From the NCBI GenBank assembly GCA_947456845.1, contig CANGUJ010000147.1, forward strand, positions 1-8,399: a DNA stretch of 8,399 nt. The letters are read 5' to 3'. The translations under genes and the position numbers were made by a program. This document shows positions 5,801 through 8,399 of this stretch, piece after piece; within the stretch, counting starts at the first letter, position 1, and every line of letters starts with the position of its first letter. This DNA comes from Burkholderiales bacterium. Its GTDB lineage: Bacteria > Pseudomonadota > Gammaproteobacteria > Burkholderiales > JAEUOS01. The notes beneath the pieces were generated by a model that saw nothing but the letters and a program-made list of their open reading frames with translations, had not been told where the DNA came from and did no database searches.

Positions 5801-7015
5801 TCAGCGCAGATTGACCAGAGTCTGCAGCACCGAGTCCTGGGCCTTGATGGTCTGCGCATTGGCCTGATAGACGCGCTGCGCGGTGATCAGGTCGACCAGT
5901 TCGGCGGTCATGTCGATGTTGGAAGCCTCCAGCGCGCCGGACTTCAGTTTGCCCAGATTGCCGCTGCCGGGCGCTGCGGTGGCGGGCTGGCCGGACGCGG
6001 CGGTCTCCGCCCACTGGTTGCCGCCCAGGGTTTGCAGGCCACCCGGATTGATGAACGTGGAAAGCGCGACCTGGCCGACGTTGCGCGTCTGCCCGTTCGA
6101 ATAGCTGGCGGTGATGATGCCCTCGGGGCTCATCGCCACCTCGGTGAACTGGCCGGTCGTGTAGCCGTCCTGCGCAGGCGCCTGGGTGCTGAAAATGGTG
6201 TTGTACTGGGTGCTGCCGGTCAGGTCCAGGTTCATGGTGATGTTGGCCGCGCCGGTGCCCACCGCCATGTTGAGGTTGATGGTCGGCGGCGTGGTCATCA
6301 TGCCGCTGGTGTTGAAGTTCATCGTCCCCAGCGGCGTGGCGCCCAGGGATGTGCCGTCCAGCGCCCCGTACACGCTGTAGGTATTGGGCGCCGTCTTGGC
6401 GAAAAACACCGACAAGGTGTGCTGGGAGCCGAGCGAATCATAGATCGCGATCGGCGTGGACGCGTTGTAGGAGTCCGCCACGGCCGGGTTGAAAGGCGTC
6501 ACCGTCGGGATCGTCGCGCTCGGCACCAGGCCGACCCGCAGCGCCGCCGTGGTGGTGGCGTTGGGCGCAAGCGGCGCATCGGTGATCTGCAGGTTCACGG
6601 GGGCCGAGGTGGAAATGCCGGTCCCGCCGCCCGAGGCGGGGAATCCGGTGAGGTTGTACCCCGCGGAGTTGACCAGGTAGCCGTCCTTGTCACGCCCGAA
6701 CTGGCCGTTGCGCGTGTAGGAGATGGTGCCGTTCTTGCTCATGCGGAAAAAGCCGTCCCCGGTGATGGCCATGTCGTAGGGGTTGCTGGTGACCTCGATG
6801 TTGCCCTGGGTGAACGACTGCGCGATCCGCCCCACCGTGGTGCCGATACCCACCGAGTTGGAGCTGCCGCCGACCGCGCTGTTGGCGAACAGGTCGGAGA
6901 ACTCGGTGCTGGAGCCCTTGAAGCCCATCGTCGAGGAGTTGGAGATGTTGTTGCCGATGACGTCGAGGTTCTTGGCGGCCGCGTTGAGGCCGGACAGTCC
7001 TTGCTGAAAACTCAT
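5801..7015 (-). CDS. flgE: FlgE, flagellar hook protein
   Basis: FlgE polymerises into the hook, the flexible joint between rod and filament, under the FlgD cap. The protein has 404 residues, typical for the family. The N-terminal axial region is MSFQQGLSGLNAAAKNLDVIGNNISNSSTMGFKGSSTEFSDLF. The core holds DMAITGDGFFRM near 81-92 and YTRNGQFGRDKDGYLVN near 100-116. The middle, roughly 145-290, is a Thr/Asn/Ala-rich surface domain containing SYNASTPIAIYDSLGSQHTLSVFF (182-205), a usual hook-protein element. The C-terminal helix NIDMTAELVDLITAQRVYQANAQTIKAQDSVLQTLVNLR closes the protein. The ATG at 7015 follows AGGAG by 7 nt. flgD ends 27 nt upstream. The surface domain is expected to vary most between species. 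Confidence 0.97.
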   Translation of the reverse strand: MSFQQGLSGLNAAAKNLDVIGNNISNSSTMGFKGSSTEFSDLFANSAVGGSSNSVGIGTTVGRIAQSFTQGNIEVTSNPYDMAITGDGFFRMSKNGTISYTRNGQFGRDKDGYLVNSAGYNLTGFPASGGGTGISTSAPVNLQITDAPLAPNATTTAALRVGLVPSATIPTVTPFNPAVADSYNASTPIAIYDSLGSQHTLSVFFAKTAPNTYSVYGALDGTSLGATPLGTMNFNTSGMMTTPPTINLNMAVGTGAANITMNLDLTGSTQYNTIFSTQAPAQDGYTTGQFTEVAMSPEGIITASYSNGQTRNVGQVALSTFINPGGLQTLGGNQWAETAASGQPATAAPGSGNLGKLKSGALEASNIDMTAELVDLITAQRVYQANAQTIKAQDSVLQTLVNLR

Positions 7016-7022
7016 AGTCTTG

Positions 7023-7027
7023 CTCCT
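7023..7027 (-). promoter_or_regulatory. Ribosome binding site of flgE
   Basis: AGGAG on the minus strand, 7 nt before the ATG at 7015. This is one of the strongest sites in the window, which fits the need for many hook subunits per flagellum. Confidence 0.7.
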
Positions 7028-7042
7028 GTTTGACGAATTGCC

Positions 7043-7732
7043 TTACATCACACGCCTGATGGCGGAGATATCGATCGCGCCGCGGCTGGTGTTCGCGCTG
7101 ACGCTGCCGTTGCTGCGATTGACCCCATCGACGGTGCTGATCGACAGCGGGTTCGCGGTCGCCGCCGCCTTGCCGCTGGCGGCCTTGACCTCGAAAGAAT
7201 AGTTGCCCGGCGTCGAGGGCGCGCCGCTGCTGGTCTTGCCGTCCCAGCTGAAGGCGTGGATGCCGGCCGGCCATGTCGTGCGGCCAGGTGGCAGTTGCAG
7301 GTCCTGGGTATCAACCACCATGCCGGACTGGGACTTGATGACCAGGGTGACCTTCTCTGCGCCTTCCGGCAGTTCGAAGGCGCCGGAGGCTTGGCCGTCG
7401 GCCAGGGTGATCGCGTTGCCCGACGAATAGATCTGGTGCCCCACCAGCGAGGTGGCCTGCACGGCCTGCATGTCGGCATTGCCCGCCTGCATCGCCTTGA
7501 TCGTGGCGTTGAGCTGCTCGATGCCGTTGACCGTGGAGATCTGCGCCATCTGGCTCGTTACCTGGGCGTTGTCGAGCGGGTTCAATGGATCCTGGTTCTT
7601 CATCTGCGCCATGAGCAGTTTGAGAAAGCGATCCTCGGTGACCGAATCGCCGATGCTGCCGGCCGTCTTGGCGCCCGCCTGGGCAAGGGTTCCGCCCGCG
7701 GCGGCCTGTGGGGTGCTGCCTACTGTTGCCAT
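7043..7732 (-). CDS. flgD: FlgD, hook capping / assembly protein
   Basis: FlgD caps the growing hook and guides FlgE polymerisation; it is absent from the finished flagellum. The 229-residue protein has a low-complexity Ala/Gly-rich start. The conserved N-terminal block FLKLLMAQMKNQDPLNPLDN follows at residues 36-55, then QMAQISTVNGIEQLN near 61-75. The C-terminal half is the FlgD beta-domain: GHQIYSSGNAITLADG, then an Ig-like FlgI/FlgD-type fold with PAGIHAFSWDGKTSSGAPSTPGNYSFEV. It ends in the short tudor-like tail GAIDISAIRRVM. The ATG at 7732 has AGAGGAG 7 nt upstream. flgC stops 19 nt before it. Its place next to flgE is the usual arrangement. Confidence 0.96.
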   Translation of the reverse strand: MATVGSTPQAAAGGTLAQAGAKTAGSIGDSVTEDRFLKLLMAQMKNQDPLNPLDNAQVTSQMAQISTVNGIEQLNATIKAMQAGNADMQAVQATSLVGHQIYSSGNAITLADGQASGAFELPEGAEKVTLVIKSQSGMVVDTQDLQLPPGRTTWPAGIHAFSWDGKTSSGAPSTPGNYSFEVKAASGKAAATANPLSISTVDGVNRSNGSVSANTSRGAIDISAIRRVM

Positions 7733-7739
7733 GAAGGAA

Positions 7740-7746
7740 CTCCTCT
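7740..7746 (-). promoter_or_regulatory. Ribosome binding site of flgD
   Basis: AGAGGAG on the minus strand, 7 nt before the ATG at 7732, inside the 19-nt flgC-flgD gap. Confidence 0.7.
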
Positions 7747-7751
7747 GAAAG

Positions 7752-8174
7752 TCAATTGCCGAGCTGCAGCGTCTTGGTCAGCAGCGATCGCGCCGTGTTC
7801 ATGACCTCGATGTTGTTCTCGTAAGAGCGGGCGGCCGAGATCATGTTGACCATTTCCTCGGCGACGTTCACATTGGGAAGGGACACATACCCGTCGGCAT
7901 CGGCCAGCGGATGCTTGGGGTCATGCAGGCGGCGCGGCGGGGCGTTGTCGACCGTTACCTGGCTTACCTTCACGCCCTGGACGCCGGCGCCGTTCGCGGG
8001 ACCCGCACCGTCCACTTTGACGGCCTCGAAAATCACATGGCGCGCCTTGTAGACCTGCCCGTCGGGGCCGGCGGCCGAATCGGCGTTCGCCAGGTTCGAC
8101 GCCACCGTATTCAGGCGCTGCCCCTGGGCGGTGGCGCCGCTGCCGGCGATGCGGAATGCTGAGAACAGTGACAT
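7752..8174 (-). CDS. flgC: FlgC, proximal rod protein
   Basis: FlgC is a small proximal-rod subunit near the MS ring, exported by the flagellar type III system. The protein is 140 residues, a few longer than Salmonella FlgC. The N-terminal half carries LNTVASNLANADSAAGPDGQVYKARHVIFE (21-50), the FlgC form of the axial motif with its characteristic insertion after NLANADS. HPLADADGYVSLPNVNVAEEMVNMISAARSYENNIEVMNTARSLLTKTLQL fills 88-138. The ATG at 8174 lies 8 nt after the flgB TAG, with AGGA overlapping that stop codon. This suggests translation coupled to flgB. Identity is certain from the two conserved ends. Confidence 0.97.
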   Translation of the reverse strand: MSLFSAFRIAGSGATAQGQRLNTVASNLANADSAAGPDGQVYKARHVIFEAVKVDGAGPANGAGVQGVKVSQVTVDNAPPRRLHDPKHPLADADGYVSLPNVNVAEEMVNMISAARSYENNIEVMNTARSLLTKTLQLGN

Positions 8175-8180
8175 GGTGCG

Positions 8181-8184
8181 TCCT
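8181..8184 (-). promoter_or_regulatory. Ribosome binding site of flgC overlapping the flgB stop
   Basis: AGGA on the minus strand, 6 nt before the flgC ATG. Its first two bases are the last two of the flgB TAG stop codon. A ribosome finishing flgB would sit over this site. Confidence 0.55.
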
Positions 8185-8398
8185 AGCCGGTAATAGCGCT
8201 CATCATTGACTTGATCTGGCCGTTAAGCATCCTGAGGCTGGTTTCATAACGGATGGCGTTGTCGGCGAACTGGGCGCGTTCGGCGTCCATTTCCACGCTG
8301 TTGCCGTCGATGGAGGGCTGCGAGCCGATCCGGTACTGCAAGTCCGGGCTGCCGGGGCGCGGTCCAACCGGGATGTGGCGCGGATCGGCTGCGCGGGC
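8183..8398 (-). CDS. flgB: FlgB, proximal rod protein (5' part beyond window)
   Basis: Only the last 72 codons are present; the gene enters from beyond the high-coordinate edge and ends with TAG at 8185-8183. The tail contains QPSIDGNSVEMDAERAQFADNAIRYETSLRMLNGQIKSMMSAITG, which matches the conserved FlgB C-terminus: the DGN-V-MD element followed by the axial helix. FlgB is the rod subunit closest to the MS ring/export gate. It is placed immediately before flgC, as in the standard flgBC pair. The N-terminal axial motif cannot be checked because it lies outside. The single base 8399 belongs to the preceding codon. Confidence 0.93.
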   Translation of the reverse strand, partial: ARAADPRHIPVGPRPGSPDLQYRIGSQPSIDGNSVEMDAERAQFADNAIRYETSLRMLNGQIKSMMSAITG

Positions 8399-8399
8399 G

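Noticed and set aside
1..8399. CRISPR arrays, insertion sequences, tRNA or rRNA genes, attachment sites
   Set aside because: Nearly every base is assigned to flagellar genes or short spacers. No direct-repeat arrays, transposase frames or tRNA-like folds were seen.

Overview
The window is one continuous block of flagellar structural genes, all on the minus strand and read from high to low coordinates in the order flgB-flgC-flgD-flgE-flgF-flgG-flgH-flgI-flgJ-flgK. flgB (5' part missing) and flgK (3' part missing) run off the two ends. The other eight genes are complete. GC-rich DNA, a two-domain FlgJ (rod scaffold plus peptidoglycan hydrolase) and a lipoprotein L-ring gene point to a Gram-negative proteobacterium. 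The FlgE, FlgG and FlgJ sequences look most like Betaproteobacteria (Burkholderiales-like). That placement is by recognition, not by a search.

Layout along the transcript: proximal rod (flgB end 8183-8398, flgC 7752-8174), hook cap (flgD 7043-7732), hook (flgE 5801-7015), proximal rod (flgF 5029-5769), distal rod (flgG 4162-4944), outer-membrane L-ring lipoprotein (flgH 3377-4126), periplasmic P-ring (flgI 2223-3347), rod cap/muramidase (flgJ 1282-2208), first hook-filament junction protein (flgK 1-1265). Gaps are 9 to 35 nt except for an 84-nt spacer between flgF and flgG. This is consistent with one polycistronic operon; no promoter or terminator was found inside.

The products build the axial structure from the inner membrane outward. 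FlgB, FlgC, FlgF and FlgG form the rod. FlgJ caps the growing rod and opens the peptidoglycan. FlgI and FlgH form the P and L rings through which the rod passes. FlgD caps the growing FlgE hook, and FlgK joins hook to filament. FlgB, C, E, F, G and K are axial paralogues with related N- and C-terminal helices.

I see no sign of an undescribed system: no mobile element, CRISPR array, RNA gene or foreign cargo. The points worth a second look are a strong hairpin in the flgF-flgG spacer, an unusually long FlgH signal peptide with an ambiguous start, a cysteine-free FlgI, a tiny ORF bridging flgE and flgF, and a shared GAAAG-type ribosome binding site before flgG, flgH and flgI.
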